In this document: positions 20,874 through 33,168 of the stretch, one piece after another
How positions within the stretch are numbered: the first letter of the stretch is position 1
Layout: each line of letters opens with the position of its first letter
Source of the DNA: Pseudevernia furfuracea
Lineage: Eukaryota > Ascomycota > Lecanoromycetes > Lecanorales > Parmeliaceae
Direction of reading: 5' to 3'
DNA length: 64,000 bases
Assembly: GCA_022315425.1 (NCBI GenBank)
Contig: JAIUPT010000019.1
Location: forward strand, 558,001-622,000
Made by a program: the position numbers and the translations under genes
Notes under the pieces: model-generated
Databases searched by the model: none
The model's input: the letters and a program-made list of their open reading frames with translations, nothing else
What the model was told of the DNA's origin: nothing

Positions 20874-23800
20874 ATGTCGGTTCCTAGATCTGGCAATTCT
20901 GTGCGTCCTGCATTGCACGAGCCGGACCCCGTTGCCCTCGGGATGCCTTCAAGGTCCAACAGGGAAAGCATGGCGACATCAACTGGCGAGTACCCTCGCC
21001 AAGCGGCCCGTGTCGAGTCCTCCAATGGAACTCCGAACGGAACGAATAGACAAGATGACCCTTTTGCAACGGAAACCCCACCATCACATCCTCATCCACA
21101 CCGCTTTTCGTCCTTCGACACCCAGCTGTTCGCCTTGAATCATCCATCATCGTCTCCTGCGCAAGCAAAGAGGGCACTGGAGGCTCACATGGCAGAGACA
21201 GATCGGAGGATTCAAGAGACCTCAAAGCTCGGCACGACGCTGGTGCAGCAGCGAGTCAACCTGGCACAACGACTACAGGAGGTGGGATCACAAGAGGAGG
21301 AGGCGCATATTAGTCCCGAACTACGGCAGAGGCTAGTCGAGATTGAGAGAGAATATAATGAAGTTGGACGACAAAGTGCAAGGGCATTCCTAGGTCCCAA
21401 GTCGGAAGCAGCAGGAGAGGGATCGAATGCCCCCTTTGCCCTGGATGGCAGGGCAAGTTTTACTTCCTGATGATCGGCCGGTTGCCTGCTGACTCCGAAT
21501 TACAGAATCCAGCAAGTCCTACAAAGTTTTCTAGCCAGGCCACTGATTCGCCATCCAAGCTTAATGTGCCAAGAAAACAACGAAATCAGGCGTCGAGAAC
21601 AGATGACATTGACTTTGCAGCCGAGATCAGTACATCACTCTTAGGGCAGGTACGGCATTTGCAAGCGGTCCTACTCGAGCGCGATGAGACCTTGAAGGCG
21701 GTGCAGTTGGATAAATCGAGGCTCGAGCTTGAGGCGGAGGGGTTTTCACAACGACTTCGAAGCCTAGACGAAAGTGAGCAGCGGTACAAAGACGAAAATT
21801 GGAACTTAGAAACTCAGCTACAAGAGACAAACGCAGGGAACCGAGAATCGGCCAGTAGAGAAAAAAAGCTGCAACAAACACTGGCTGCTACCACATCTGA
21901 GAAAAACGCTGCACAGAGTGAACTGGATCACCTTCGACAAGATCACAGCAGAGTTACGGAGGATTATGCTGCTGTGCGCAAAAATCATGAATCCGAGCTC
22001 GCTAGTCTACGAAGGAACGTGAATCTAGGCGAGAACGAAAAAGAGACTTTGCAGCGAAAGATCGAAGAGCTGACTTCTCAAAATCGAGAATTAGCCAACG
22101 GACTGGCCGGCCGCTTCAGAGATGAGGAGACCGAGCCAGAGGCGGACACTGGCGCGAAGTCTGAAGAATATCCGTTCGATTTGTCCGAACGAGAGCACTC
22201 GCCCCCCCCTTCACCCACGAAAGGCGTCCAGAGGCACTCTATGCTGGAGTCAGAGACCTTAAAGAGCTCTCTAAATCATGCTCATAGGATGATCCAGAGC
22301 CTGAAAGGCAATGTGCATCGTGAGAAAGCCGAAAAGCAGGATCTCAAGCGCATGCTTCAAGAGGCTAGAGATGAGTTGGAGATCCGAAGAGCCGAACCGC
22401 ATGGGAAGAGACTGAGAGCGAAATCGCATACGGATATGAGAAGAGCAGGTCGGCCGGGGCTTGGCGCCACTAGGAACAGCAGGACTGATTTTCTGGTCGA
22501 TGACGCTGAGCAGGACCCTCAGTGGGAAGATCACAGCGATGGAGACAGTCCTCACCGTGATTTTGCTCGAACAATCGCCCACGACAGCACCCCAGGAGCG
22601 AGTCGACTCGCGGAAAGTAGTGACGCCTATCAGACAGCTAATGAGACAGAGGATGCTTTTGAGACAGCAAATGAGCGTGACACCACTGACAACGATGCTT
22701 TCCAAACTGGAGCCGAGAGTTTGGCGGGAGACAGCACGGATGAGGCCGAAGCGACGGAGACAGAGTCTGGTGTGGCTCGAGGTGGGACTGTTCGAAGCAA
22801 GAAACCGCAACCTACCTTATTTACCAAGCCGGGTGACAGGAGGTCAATCCAGAGCACTGCCTCAACTTCTGAAGACGACGAAGGACATGCTCTTCATACA
22901 CCAAACCAGAACCAACCTCAGCGTTACCGCTTGAAGGTCAACCGTAACTCTCGTCGGTCGCGGGTGACTAGCGAAGTCCCTGGTAGTAGCCAACAGTCAA
23001 CAGCTAAGAACTCTCCAGCCAGCTTCATGCAAGGGGGAGGTGAAGTAAACCAGAGCTTGTTTAACGAGTTGGAGAACCTGAGCGGTGATGAAGATGGCAC
23101 GCCAAGCAAGGGAATCATCAGCTCACCCAGGTCCACACAATCTCTCCGCAGAAGTGTTAGTGGGAAGAGGTCATCATCTAGCATGAAACAGGCTGTCAGT
23201 CCGTCAACCCCTGGTCCAAGGTCTAGCACCGTTGTCAATACAGGAGGCGCGCCACCCATCCCTAGAATGCCCATGGTCGATTCCAGTATGATGACGGAGC
23301 CGATGGAGCCTCTACAGAGTCCCCTAAGCCAAGCCGGTGTAGGCCACGCGACCCCAGGCCAAGCAAGTCCAGGACAACCAAATCTGGGTCAACCAATTTC
23401 AGGTCAGGCAATATCACAACAAGCAAATTCAGGTCAAACAATCCCCAATGCAGCGAGTCTAGGCCAAGCAAGTTCAAGTCAAGCGAGTCCGAGGTCAGAG
23501 TCTTCAGGTATTCTACCTATGAGCACCGCAGCTGCCATCACTAGTAGAATCTTTGGTGGTACACCTCAAACGCCACAAAACAAGGGTGTCGAATCCCAAC
23601 CTGCCAGCGCCTCTAATCTTGGATCGGATTCGCGTTCGTCTTCATCCTCACGACGTCCAGCTTGGGACCAGCCGCTCCAGATGTTTGGCATGATTCCGGG
23701 ATTCAATCAGAGTGCAGATACAACGCCTTTATCAACAAAGTCTGCAACAACGCAGGTGCGAGGCGTTTCTGGAGATCTTTCGTCCGATGATCAGCGGGCC

Positions 23801-25864
23801 AGGAACTTTTCGAGCAATTCAACTCAGCCTACAGAATACTCTGAGTCAATGCACGAGGATCAAGCGGTCACGCCTCCAGGTAAAGCTACCAAAGCTCGGG
23901 CTCCATTAACATTGTCACCTATTCATAGCCTGGAGTCAGCCCCAGTACAGCCTATACAGAGATCGATAGTAAACGAGTCAAACAGTAGAATTACGTCTAC
24001 AGGCCCATCAACTGCAGCTGCAACCCCTGAAACTAATGAAAGCCCGCCAAAGGCTACTAGTACTGGAGGAATTCTTGGCTCTGTGTTTGGCTGGAACAAG
24101 CGTAAAGCATCTACTGGATCTCAAATAGCAGAAGACGAGACTCGTCAAGAAGTTGCTGCGAGCAGTAGACCTACCACTAGTGATTCTAAGCGTCCTCTCC
24201 AAGAAGTGCCAGCAAACGCTGTCACTCGAAACATGCAGTTGGTCAACGCCAAGTTGTCACCAGTGGTTGATCGTGGAGTCCAAACACTGTCGTTCTCCGA
24301 TTTGCTGGAAAGTGTTGCAAAGAAACCAAGCATACCGTCAATGAGGCCCCTTGCTGATATAGGAGCTGCCTCTCCCGGTCTCAGTGAAGCTGGTAAAGGG
24401 AAGGCACCCGAGCAGTATTACAAAGACTCACTTGGGAAGACTTTCAAGCGACCGGTCAGTACAACAAGCATGCGCCCGCGAGCAGCCCAATATCCTCCGC
24501 TGCCTCCAGATCATCAAGAAGCTATTGCTGCTGCTGCGCAAAAGGCGCCGCCCGAGTCATTGGTGACTCCGACGGGTTCAACAACATCTATGGGTCCGCC
24601 TCTCGCCCCAGCTTCTGCATATCCCTCTCGAGCTTCCAGGTCTCGCAGCAATCGACCTCAGACCCCATCCCAGCAAGGAATGCCAAGTCCATCCTCAAGA
24701 GGCGGAACGACCCCCAGAGCCGGTCGATATTCCACCACCCGAAGCCAAGCATCTCGCCGATCTTCATTCTCTTCTTTTGCCTCTGAACTCGACGAGCGCT
24801 TCAACATCCGTACCGACGCTGGCATGCCAATGCCTCAAGGCCTCCAACCTGGAACTGATCCCCGCATGATCCAGGCAATTACCCAGACAATGATCGGCGA
24901 GATGATGTGGAAGTACACTCGCAAAGCAGGTCGCGGCGAAATGTCCTCCACTCGCCACCGCCGCTTCTTCTGGGTTCATCCATACACTCGCACACTCTAC
25001 TGGAGCGACCGTGATCCGGCTTCCGCCAACCGTGCAGAGCTCAAATCTAAGAGCGTGGCCATCGAAGCAGTACGGGTAGTCACAGACGATAATCCCATGC
25101 CACCTGGCCTCCACCGTAAATCTCTCATTATCATTACACCCGGTCGCTCCGTCAAATTCACCGCGCAAACCTCTCAACGCCACGAGACCTGGTTCAACGC
25201 CCTCTCCTACCTCTTGCTCCGAACCGGCCCAGATGGCGCCAACAACAAAGCCAACATCGACCCGGGCGACCTTTCCGACGCCGACGTCGCCGAATTCAAT
25301 CCAGGATCAAACAATAAACGCTCCTCCCGATCCCGTGTCTCACTCGCCAGTTTCCGCAGCTCCGCTACGCAGAACAGGCAAGATCAAAACCGCCTCTCAA
25401 CGCGCATCCCAACAGGCGCTGCCTCGGGGGGCAACACCCAAAGTCAAGGGCAGCAAACAGAGGCCCCGCCTAACAGAGAAAGCGTACGCAGTCGCATCAG
25501 TCGCAGCCTTTCACGAAACCGGGGAACCAGATCCCGTCGAGACTCTATCGCCCCCAATAACCCCAGTACTAACAACACTGCCAATTCTACTACAGTGTAC
25601 AACGCGCAAGACAACCAAGGAAGCGTCTCCAGCCGCATAAGTAGTTACTGGCACAAACCAGCCGCCTCAGTCCGCAGTTCCATCCGCAGCCGCTCAAGCC
25701 TACGTGATGAAGGGCCCCAGGAGCCGGGCGTGTTGGAAGGGGGAAGAAATGTAGTCAATGGGCGCATGGGCGATAGCGCAGAGGATTTGAGGAGGGTGAT
25801 TGAGAACCAGGAGCAAGGTGGGAGGTTGGAGAATGTGAGGGCTTGCTGCGATGGTGAGATTTAA
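20874..25864 (+). CDS. apsA: ApsA/Num1/Mcp5-type cortical anchor with C-terminal PH domain
   Basis: Two exons (20874-21456, 21513-25864) give about 1,644 residues, close to Aspergillus ApsA. The protein tethers dynein and mitochondria at the cell cortex and controls nuclear migration. Order: Ser/Pro-rich head with DPFATETPP and FDTQLFALNHP, a helix around EAHMAETDRRIQETSKLG, a coiled coil (EISTSLLGQVRHLQAVLLERDE onward, about residues 215-380), short degenerate AYQTANE/AFETANE/AFQTGAE repeats, a long disordered Ser/Pro/Gln middle with GQ-containing repeats near 23335-23490, and a Mcp5-type PH domain (MIQAITQTMIGEMMWKYTRK, RRFFWVHPYTRTLYWS) at about 24,870-25,220, which binds PI(4,5)P2. The exon junction is my best phase-consistent choice; an acceptor seven bases upstream would break frame. 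Confidence 0.93.
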
Positions 25865-26319
25865 AAATCTAGTCTCCCCTTCCACTATCATCAGAGGACC
25901 CAGTTTCGTCGCAGTGCTGACGTGGTCTGGGCAGGTCGACATGACGTTGGCAGCTTAGCGAAGAATGGACGACATCACAGCCACACGGGCTCGGCGCATA
26001 GTGTGCACAGTCAACGCAGTCATCGATCGCCTTCGAATTCGCTTACGAATTTGGCGCATAGTTGATTTGGGGAAATGCCTTTCTGTCAAGGACGTGAAGA
26101 CAAGGATGTAAGCATGCGGCATAGCTCACAGTCATAGCGAGATTGACTTTCTTTTGGTGTGCTTACTGTGGCGTTGCACGAAAACATGGGCGTTGTTGTG
26201 GATATGCACTTCGGTCTTATATATGGTACCAATTGTTCCTGTGGCTAGCCGAAAACTTAGGTCTGACATGATATATACACAATGTGCCAAATCACCTTAC
26301 GGACATTCCACCATCCCTC
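25865..26319. other. Convergent intergenic region
   Basis: About 455 bases between the 3' ends of apsA and the Mte1-like gene. Nothing supportable inside. Confidence 0.6.
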
Positions 26320-28914
26320 TCACAACAGCCCCTCTTTTCGCTTGAATTCCTCATAAGTACACTCGACCCCATCCCTGCTGCATCCAAACAAATCCCACGC
26401 CTCCTTGCTCCACAAACTTGCACTCTCATCCTTCCCGCCCGGATTGTCCGGTAACCTTTTCTCCTTCCCACCTGAAACGGGCAAAGCAGATGGCGGTCGC
26501 ATGGCCGAGGTGTCGGATATTGATTTCTTCAACGGCGATCGAGGCTTTGTCGGAATGACTTTTGTAAACGCAGGTAGGGAGTCGGGTTTCCGTTTCGGAG
26601 GGTGAGGTGCTATGATCGGCGCCTCTGGAGGTGGCGAGCTGGAGGGTTGGGAAGACGGGACCTCCACCGTCTCATCTGGGACCTTGGGGATCGGTATGGT
26701 TGGAATGATCTTAGTGAATGCTGGCTGATTGTTGGGTTTGCGTCTAAGCACTTGTTCGGGTGCTGTTGGCGGTTTTGGCGCCACAACATTCGAGAATGCG
26801 GCGAGTGAGTTGGGAGTCACCTCTTTCATTGAGGGAACGACTGATGCAATTGGCGGCTCTGGGGTTAAAGATCTGGTAGGATGAAAGTCGGGATGAGTTT
26901 GCAGGTCTGCAGCTGACACAGAGCCCTGTTCTGATTGAAGAGGAGAAGGTGGAGAGATGGTCTTTGAAGGCGTTGCTGGAAGGGAGGAAAGATGTAAATC
27001 AGGCAACAGAATCTTCGAAGTTCGTGGTATGATTTCCTTCGCTTTAGGTTGAACGACCTTGGTGAATGTGCACAGCGAGTTAAGATCTAGTCTTGAGACG
27101 GTGCTAGTACCAGTTGGATCTTCTGGGCGTAAGGGTTCTGCGGGAGGCACGTGAACTTGTGTTTGGAAGGCTGTAGACGAACCAGGCCGGTCTTCTGATG
27201 GTGTTTTCCGAACTGGGGTTGGAGACGATTCGTGGAGCGAGGTCTCTGTCAAAACGTCCTTGTCTTCGACAGATTCGGACGTTCCAGGTCGAGCGCGCGA
27301 AAATATAACCTCTTCCATCTTTGCAAGGGTTGTGGCACTGCTGTGAACAGTAGAGGGAGGTCTAGGTATCACTTTCTGTGGAGCTTCTTGAGGTAGTGAA
27401 CGACGAATTGACGAAGGGACAGGCTCGGTACTACGACGACAGGAACCGGTCATTGAAGACTGGAGATCCTTTTCCTTAGGCTCTTTCTCCTCCATTCTGT
27501 GATTGTTTGCTGGTACGTTACCTATGTCGTCTTGGGAGAGAAAGAGATTTTCTGGTGCATCACCACAGAATACTTCGTGCTCATTCTCCCGGTGTATCTC
27601 CTTTGCACGATGCCTTTCAAGTCGAGCCTTCAATCGCTCCTGCTCTTCCTTATGAAAATCAGCCATGCGGTCTAGTTTCCGTTGATCAGGTCTGCTCGAT
27701 GTACTCCGGTGGTGACTATTTCGATCTAGTTCCGGAGCGTCACCAGAAGACCCGATCGCAGGCGACTCCTGAGGCAGTAGGTCTCGATACATGAGTTTCT
27801 TGCGTGGTTTGCGTAAAGCTATCTGTAGCTTTAGCCTTTGTTTTGGTTGCTCGTTGGTCGACGTAGCGTCTTCGTTAGAAGCGATTTCTATGGCCTTTGC
27901 GATAGTGCTCGTTCTTGCGTTACCTGTCTCGGGCTCATGGTCAAGACGCTTCGCAATCTTTTTAGCTTTCGGCGATACCTGAGTATCCTGATCTGGCTTT
28001 CGCTTCCTTTTTTGCGCACTCAGTTCTGAGCTTCCTGATCCACTGGGTCTTTTCCTGGACAGTGGCTCAACCACTCGCTTGGAAGCCTTGTCCTCTTTGT
28101 CATTCGCACTCCTCTGAATTGGGGAAATAGGTGGTATACTGACTGCGTTTCCCGATGTTGACAGACCGGAAAACTGCGCAGTGGCTGGTCTACGTCTTTC
28201 TTCAGATTGCTTGTCAACAATTGCTCCAACGACAGTCCTATTCACCTCTTCATCAAGAGCGCGGATACCTGCGGGTACTCGAGGCGGTGGCATCGTGTTC
28301 GGTTCGGCCCTCCTTTTAAACTGCGGCTCTATTCGTTGACGCTTGGCTGGGCGGTCTTGGTCCCTGCTACTGTACTCACTTTCCAGGTGTAACTCATGAG
28401 GCGACTTCGTAGGCAGCGCAGCTCTCCCAATCCGTCCCTGTGGTGTCCCCAGCAGCGCATTTAAAGTCTTTGGCCGCAGCTGCGATGGCTGTGCAGCTGT
28501 AATTCGAGCCATAGGTACCGCTGCTGGCTGACGTGGGACCTCTTCATTGACCGCCACATCCGGTGCCTTCTTTCTCTTCTCGAAAAGCCCAGTAAGATCT
28601 TGCTCCATGCTTCCAGTAGCCTCGCCGACTTGTATGAGAATCCCTCTATCCAATTGGAATTCATCGCCATCTTGTAGTATTTCATCCTCCCGCCAGTGCA
28701 TGTCACCGATGTAATTCCTGGACACATCGTAGACCATGATCCGCTTATTGAAGGTATGGAAGCGGAGTAGCCCATCTTGCCACCTCTTCTGTTTTCGCCG
28801 AAGATCGTGGGTGTAGAGGCAGCGGTATTCGAGTACGGGCGCTGTATTCTGGGTGGAGGGGACCGCGAAACCCGGTATTTGACGGACACCGGAGGATGTA
28901 GTTGTGGAGGCCAT
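26320..28914 (-). CDS. Mte1/ZGRF1 N-domain (DUF2439) protein, fork and telomere repair factor
   Basis: A single exon of 864 residues with ATG at 28914. The N-terminal 30-100 residues carry the DUF2439/ZGRF1-N domain: VLEYRCLYTHDLRRKQKRWQDG, LRFHTFNKRIMVYD and a run ending in FQLDRGILIQVGE. In yeast Mte1 this region sits in a protein that binds D-loops and works with the Mph1/FANCM helicase in fork repair, crossover control and telomere maintenance; in human ZGRF1 it precedes a helicase that is missing here. The rest is disordered: Lys/Arg clusters, repeated PP-hydrophobic AFTKVI/AFSNVV motifs (at least four, about residues 620-800) and a conserved C-terminal WSKEAWDLFGCSRDG...YEEFKRKEGLL. The repeated AFTK-type motifs look like short binding sites. 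Function is inferred from the domain. Confidence 0.82.
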   Translation of the reverse strand: MASTTTSSGVRQIPGFAVPSTQNTAPVLEYRCLYTHDLRRKQKRWQDGLLRFHTFNKRIMVYDVSRNYIGDMHWREDEILQDGDEFQLDRGILIQVGEATGSMEQDLTGLFEKRKKAPDVAVNEEVPRQPAAVPMARITAAQPSQLRPKTLNALLGTPQGRIGRAALPTKSPHELHLESEYSSRDQDRPAKRQRIEPQFKRRAEPNTMPPPRVPAGIRALDEEVNRTVVGAIVDKQSEERRRPATAQFSGLSTSGNAVSIPPISPIQRSANDKEDKASKRVVEPLSRKRPSGSGSSELSAQKRKRKPDQDTQVSPKAKKIAKRLDHEPETGNARTSTIAKAIEIASNEDATSTNEQPKQRLKLQIALRKPRKKLMYRDLLPQESPAIGSSGDAPELDRNSHHRSTSSRPDQRKLDRMADFHKEEQERLKARLERHRAKEIHRENEHEVFCGDAPENLFLSQDDIGNVPANNHRMEEKEPKEKDLQSSMTGSCRRSTEPVPSSIRRSLPQEAPQKVIPRPPSTVHSSATTLAKMEEVIFSRARPGTSESVEDKDVLTETSLHESSPTPVRKTPSEDRPGSSTAFQTQVHVPPAEPLRPEDPTGTSTVSRLDLNSLCTFTKVVQPKAKEIIPRTSKILLPDLHLSSLPATPSKTISPPSPLQSEQGSVSAADLQTHPDFHPTRSLTPEPPIASVVPSMKEVTPNSLAAFSNVVAPKPPTAPEQVLRRKPNNQPAFTKIIPTIPIPKVPDETVEVPSSQPSSSPPPEAPIIAPHPPKRKPDSLPAFTKVIPTKPRSPLKKSISDTSAMRPPSALPVSGGKEKRLPDNPGGKDESASLWSKEAWDLFGCSRDGVECTYEEFKRKEGLL

Positions 28915-29318
28915 TGTAGATATAACGCGGAGGCCACAGCTATCGGGACTCTTTGGTCGGTATGAGTCATTGTCCAGCTAAGCTGCTCTGACAATTTCGA
29001 TGAGCTCCAGCAAGCCTGAAAGCCTGAAAGCTGCAATTGAAGGCGCGTCGCGAAGTCACGTGATTGTCTTGGCAACTCTTATTTGTGAGGAAGCATACTA
29101 CTTGTAGTAGTAATCCTCGATCTCACCAATTGAATTATGAAGCTGACAGCAAGAATGCTGATATTGATCTATTGTACACTAGTCTTCGACATCTACCTGT
29201 GAACCTGTCCAATTGAAGGGGCATTTTTCAGCTTCTATACGAGTAAGCCTCCACCCCATCAACTATTCATCCTCTTCCAACACACATCGGAAGCTCATTA
29301 TCTCATTTCTAATATCAA
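28915..29318. other. Divergent intergenic region
   Basis: About 400 bases between the starts of the Mte1-like gene (minus) and the next plus-strand gene; holds both promoters. Nothing else seen. Confidence 0.5.
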
Positions 29319-30430
29319 TGGCTAATTTCGGCTTCTCAATAGGCGACCTCATCGAAATTGGCTCTCTTCTCTATCAAACGTATGCAAAATGCAAAGACGC
29401 CTATGGAGAATTTCAATCCCTCGCGGGCGTATTGCAAACCGCCCGACTCCTTGTGGAAAGCGTTCGCAACGCCGTCGAGGATGTCTATGGCGATCTACCA
29501 CATATTCACCAGAGGAGTCTCGCAAATGTAATGGCCGGCTTGAAGGTAACCCTGTTAGGTCAATCGAAAGAAACTCGATAAGTATCCTAATCTTCGGCCT
29601 GGGCAGGGCCCGCAGATGTCGAAGCTCAAATCCGGCATGTTCGAGAACGCACAGGAAGCTAGGTCGAAGTTGAACTCAGATATTAGCATGTTGAATGTGT
29701 GGCTGTCAACAATCATATGGTTACTCTGGAGTCCTCACGAAATGCACCCGTCTCACTATGCTGTGGTGTACATAGAGTAGATGTGCTGATAAGTGCGCAC
29801 CACAGCGACTCAATGACAAAAGCAGTCATGTCAACTTACGAGCCATCCCAAATGGTTTCAGTCTTAGCTGAGCAGAAAGCATTGTCAAAAACTACTCCAC
29901 ATACTTCGCCGCCAATAGATCCAGACTTGTCCGTAATGCAAGGCCCTCTCAAAAATTGGTATACATACAGCGAAAAAAGAAGTATTCCTGCTCAGGGAAT
30001 TTACACGTATGACTCCACATGCGGAAGCCTCCGCTCCCTCCAGACCTCTATAGTCAATTACAGCATTTCCATTCGCGGATCTAAGATCGAGGGAAATACG
30101 CAGGACTCACTTGGGACAGCCGAAAACAGCGGCAACATCGACCGCATTCGTAGAACCTCTCTTTTTTTGAAGATCTATGTGCGGACGCGCCAGGGAAAAC
30201 CCCTTTATGTGTGAGAGTACGTGGGCTGCATCACGCCATGCGGGATCGTCGGAGAGTGGCATCATCCCGGCGACCCTGCGGAAAAGACACATTGGCGTGG
30301 GAAGTTTAGCATCTGGCTCAGAGACGATGGAGACGCTGCTTCAGAGGGGCTAGAGGATCGGATGCACACTCTCACTTCGAGCGGCAAGATTCTCACGAGG
30401 TCGATGACTGGGGTTGGTGTAAGGACTTGA
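29319..30430 (+). CDS. Protein with fungal STAND-type N-terminal domain (HeLo-like), 3' model uncertain
   Basis: The ATG at 29319 starts MANFGFSIGDLIEIGSLLY, the opening of the helical domain found at the N-terminus of many fungal STAND/NLR proteins and related to HeLo-type cell-death domains. Removing 29546-29606 (GT-AG, 61 bases) continues the frame as GLK-GPQMSKLKSGMF for about 35 more codons. Beyond 29,700 another plus-strand frame is open from 29699 to 30430, except for one TGA at 30212; its ends (WYTYSEKRSIPAQG; HWRGKFSIWLRDD) look coding. Either a second intron joins the two and a 48-base intron (30206-30253 or so) removes the TGA, or the gene is broken. No nucleotide-binding domain follows, so this would be a domain used outside an NLR. 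Confidence 0.5.
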
Positions 30431-33168
30431 GAAGCTCAACTACTTCACTGGACATGGTTGAATCTGAGTTATCATAGTAGCGTTGATTGCGGCGTCATTT
30501 GAGGTCATTATTGTGTAAACTTCAAGTGGTGGACTTCTTCGATATGGTCATTTTTTGTTTCACGGCTCTCTATCTGTCGGCTGTCAGTCGAGTGAATCAG
30601 CAAAGCCGACCCTGAGAATTGGATTATTAGGGAATGAAGTATAAACGGTACGCCCTTACCGAGATCCAGATCTCTATGTTGCCCGCTTATTCGTAAAATC
30701 CTCTTCTCAGACTAACATACAATAGCAGCGACCAAGCAACGGTGACGAGCCGGCGCTTAAGCTTAGGTGAATTCTTCGTGGTCATGCAAGATTCCCAAGT
30801 TCGTGCTACGAACCAGGTAAGAGATTCAACTATTCCCCTTAAAGTTGACGCTGTAAAGCTGATACTCTCTACGACGTCAGGCAGCCATCGTATCCCCTAC
30901 GTCTGAGTCCAATGTGAACAGCAAACTGCTTTGGGCGAAGAGTAACTTCCTATGCGTCTCGGGCAAAGAACCGTCTCTCGTGCGATCACATATTTTTATT
31001 CCAATATCAAGATGTTCCGCTCCAGCGCGACTTTGTCACCAATGCATCGCGGCACGGATGACTATCCTCTTGTGGCAAGATGAGCTGTCCACAAGGGCCG
31101 AGGGCGCCAGGTCGGGTTTTGGGCTTGAAGTAGTGGCGATTCGTTTTATTTCCAGAACATTGTTGGACTTAGCGACATGCTGAAAGAGCATGTTTTACTT
31201 CCTAGGGATCGATTTTCGATATGCGATACACTGTTCTTGGTCTTCGAATGACTGAAGAGTGAAGACTGAGGACCGGGGGGGCAAGGCAATCGCATTTCTC
31301 AGCACGCCGGTGTGAGAGGCTTGGCGTTGGGGGCTAGCCGCAAAAGTCTTCTCCGACGACCGGTCAAACCGTCGTTCCTTTTTTAATATGTAGAGAGGCC
31401 TTTGCATCCCCTTAATATAGCAATCATTATATTGAAGAGAAAGCAACTCGACCGTATTGTGCTATCCAACCTACTTCTCGGCCAGAATGCTCTCTTGCTA
31501 CACCTTGTAGTAGCCCGAGCGCCTGGTCTTGGGACGCAATAGCTTTTGCTACCAGGTGGTGCTGTAATATGGATTAGAGACATGCGGCTCTCTGTGGCGC
31601 CTTTCCATGCATGCGTTTGGTTGCCGCCGCCGTTTGTGCTTGACTTGTGCGTCTGAGCTAAAGTTGCGACCAAATTTGAAGCTTGCTGAGGGATGTGTCC
31701 ACAGCGACCATGTGTTTGTCTTACCTAAGGCTGTCTCGTACAGTGCAAGGAGTCCCACGATGGACCTTGGAGAGAGCTGTCTTAAGAGACAGCTGATGGG
31801 ACTGGAAATCGGCAGACCCGAGGTCTCCGTGTTAACAGGAAACAGCACTGGAGAGAGGTGATAGCGATGACGTTACTAGAGATCTAAGCGATCACTATCT
31901 AATACTTCTAGCGGCCAGTTTAGTTCCTCAGAAGCTGCTACTGCTGCAAGTAGTACCCCATTGCATATGCAACAGTCGTACGCGCGGTCATGACAATGTT
32001 GACTCTAGATAAGCGACCGGGCTCTTCCTCGTGTTGCGGAAGCTTGAGCCTGACAGAAATTGTTGTGGGAGAGACCCGAAAAGCGGTTGAAATTCCGTCC
32101 TGACACCGTCGTCACGAGGTGATAACGGCTTGGTGAATGCAAAAAAGAAAAAAGAAAAAAAGGAAATGGGATCCAGGCGGCTCGAACCTAGGACCTCGCG
32201 TATCATTCGAGAGTATCAAAAACCAAAAAGAAACAAAGGTGGCTTGCCGTCTTGAATAGTCTGCAGCCTAATCGAAGATCTGTTGTGCCTGGCCCCTGAA
32301 GAAAAGCCAAGAAGTCTGCTTTTTCTTTTTAACTGTTTTAGTCGACTCGCTCTTAAAGAGAGCAGTGTAATGAGCCACGAAATCACAGGGACCGTCGCTA
32401 AACCGGCCAATGCCGGTAATGATCGGGTTTATGACGCCGTAGCCTCGACTTTCAACTTTGGCGTTCCAGTGACAAGACATTGAAGCTTGGAATCCTTTGC
32501 GCTAAGTGACAGTTTTGGAATGAATGATTTCTTCTATTTGAATTTATATTCTTTCAAATCCCTATCTTATCTATGCATCTGATTCAACGACCAGCGCGCG
32601 CAAACAATAGGCATCGGTCATTCTTTCAACACCATGTTCTTGCTACCATCTGTTTCATCGTGCGCTCACCAACTTTTACCTCCGTCCACGCTAACAACTC
32701 AGACACAGTGCGACAGAATCAGTCAAGCATACATATGCAAAGTTATCTGGTTGCCAAAGCTGATGCCTTAGCTGATGCCTTCGCGACTCCAACTCGACGA
32801 GGTTTTGGTGGGTGATGAAACGTTTGAAATATGGTCCACATTTACAGTAAAAGCCAGGGGCAGACGAAAACAAAAATGCTCACGAGACTAATTGCAGAGA
32901 AAGTCTTGCTGAAAATAGAAGATCCTTTACATCAACGTCTAAACATTATGTCTCATTCTCATAATTGAACTCTTCCTAAAGTTATTGCCACAAGTACGTA
33001 TGCTTAGATGCCCTCTTCATAATATAAGGACCACAACGCTGTCTTCTTCTCGCGATATGCTGATACGCTCTGGCAGGATGTTTCCCGCATGCACGGAAGA
33101 TAGATAGCACTCAAGCCCAATCTAACGGAATCAAATCGCGACATATAGCACGCACCCCCCTATTACTT
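30431..33168. other. Gene-poor 2.7 kb
   Basis: Only short open frames without family features. It contains a tRNA-like motif near 32179 described separately. No RNA gene could be folded with confidence. Confidence 0.5.
32140..32220 (-). other. tRNA-like B-box fragment followed by T tract
   Basis: On the minus strand GGTTCGAGCC (32179-32188), a match to the RNA polymerase III B box, is followed within 20 bases by long T runs, which end Pol III transcripts. A plausible T-arm does not close and no A box is clear, so this is not a working tRNA. It could be a tRNA relic or a SINE end. Confidence 0.35.

Noticed and set aside
28461..29075. 204-codon minus-strand frame
   Set aside because: A shadow of the DUF2439 domain coding frame of the Mte1-like gene.
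32140..32220. A working tRNA gene
   Set aside because: T-arm and acceptor stems do not close and no A box is seen; kept only as a tRNA-like relic.
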